NCBI GenBank assembly: GCA_037043015.1 | Contig: CM073321.1 | Span: forward strand, 26,301,510 to 26,365,509 | Origin: Bryum argenteum | Lineage: Eukaryota; Streptophyta; Bryopsida; Bryales; Bryaceae | Reading direction: 5' to 3' | DNA length: 64,000 nt | The notes under the pieces: model-generated | The model's database searches: none | What the model was told of the DNA's origin: nothing | The model's input: only the letters and a program-made list of their open reading frames with translations | Made by a program: the position numbers and the translations under genes | Part shown: positions 63,404 through 64,000 of the stretch, piece by piece | Numbering within the stretch: the stretch's first letter is position 1 | Layout of the letters: the number at the start of each line of letters is the position of its first letter

Positions 63404-64000
63404 ATGAGCACCACCCAAGTCTTGCGGCTCATGTATAAGGGTGAAGGCAATTGGGAACGGCGGATAAGAGAGGGGTACATGAAGGACCCCGAGGCACAAC
63501 AAATGCTTGGTGATCTTAGGAAGGGCAAGAAGCTCAAGGAGATCAAGTTGGTGAATGGATTGCTCAAGTATAAGCAAAGTAGGGTGTATGTTCCTCAAGG
63601 CAAGCTTAGATTGTTGGTTTTGAAGGAGGAACATGATAGTCCCATAGCCGCCATAGGGGAGAAAAGGCTACCATTGCAACGGTGTCAAGGAGGTACTATT
63701 GGCGGGGATGAAAGATGACATAACCCACTTTGTGAAGACTTGTGTGAAGTGCCAACTTAACCGGGCTTCATATCAAAAGCAAGCGGGCTTGTTGCAACCA
63801 TTGCCAATTCCGCCGGGTCCTTGGCATAGTGTATCTATGGACTTCATCACAAGCCTTCCCGAGTCGCAAGGGTATGATGCCATCTTAGTGATGGTGGATC
63901 GGTTTAGCAAGTTGGCTCATATGGTGCCAACTAGAGGAACCTGAATCGCGCTTGAGACCGCCAAGATCTTTCTCGATGCATGGTGGAAGCATCACGGGTT
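63404..64000 (+). pseudogene. Integrase of D, 5' part
   Basis: Frames 63404-63718 and 63699-63944 encode the connector, the zinc-binding region (EEHDSPIA, FVKTCVKCQ) and the first catalytic Asp (SMDFITSLP). One base is missing in the CCGG at about 63650 and another near 63702. TGA 63942-63944 matches the TGA in C. The sequence continues past the window. Confidence 0.8.

Larger units (their letters stand above)
58965..64000 (+). mobile_element. Chromovirus D, plus strand, continues past window end
   Basis: It has a 5' LTR, shortened primer site, gag, protease, RT, RNase H and integrase start of the B/C family. Its 5' part shares rare variants with B (primer site, TAG in gag, four-G protease run), whereas its 3' part shares frameshifts and a TGA with C. 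Confidence 0.95.

Overview
This window is repeat-dominated nuclear DNA of a land plant or streptophyte alga. The evidence is plant-type chromoviruses (Ty3/gypsy elements with a chromodomain after integrase and an initiator-Met tRNA primer site), Tat/Ogre-like gypsy elements, short spliceosomal introns and a plant-style cation-efflux pseudogene. A charophyte such as Chara or another non-seed plant seems most likely, but this is a guess. Nothing prokaryotic, plastid or mitochondrial was seen.

About 1-40.3 kb and 58.97-64.0 kb are nested LTR retrotransposons. Chromovirus A (1-6669, +) has decayed coding sequence between nearly identical LTRs. It abuts an older minus-strand gypsy remnant G (6670-8933). 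Chromovirus B (8934-16529, -) follows, then a Tat-like minus-strand pol, F (16530-20280). F's gag side is cut by Tat-like E1 (20281-28292, +). Chromovirus C (28293-36347, +) sits between E1 and the 3' part of a different Tat-like element, E2 (36348-40331). E2 holds an extra coiled-coil ORF before its 3' LTR, and that ORF is split by a solo LTR with a perfect 5-bp target duplication. Chromovirus D (58965 to the window end, +) is inserted in a host-like or transposon-gene exon. B, C and D are one family; A and the solo LTR are a related second family.

About 40.3-58.96 kb is different: more AT-rich, intron-bearing and partly pseudogenised. In order it holds a 234-bp tandem repeat, a multi-exon gene with a ParB-like domain, tRNA-derived SINE-like repeats, one left and two homologous right terminal inverted repeats of a DNA-transposon-like family, a decayed CDF metal transporter, a spliced gene joining the C-terminal half of an amino-methyltransferase-like domain to a SWIM zinc finger, a minus-strand DUF7869-like (RNase-H-fold-like) gene head-to-head with a SWIM transposase-like reading frame, and an FCP1/NIF-like HAD protein. 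Domain names in this part come from motif recognition without a database search.

Three patterns cross the window. Elements B and C have flanks that do not belong together, so they are recombinants or assembly joins. In-frame stop codons inside otherwise open frames are mostly TAG, as expected from CAG-to-TAG decay at methylated CHG sites. Several single-base losses in C and D fall at CCGG sites and homopolymers, which may be consensus error.
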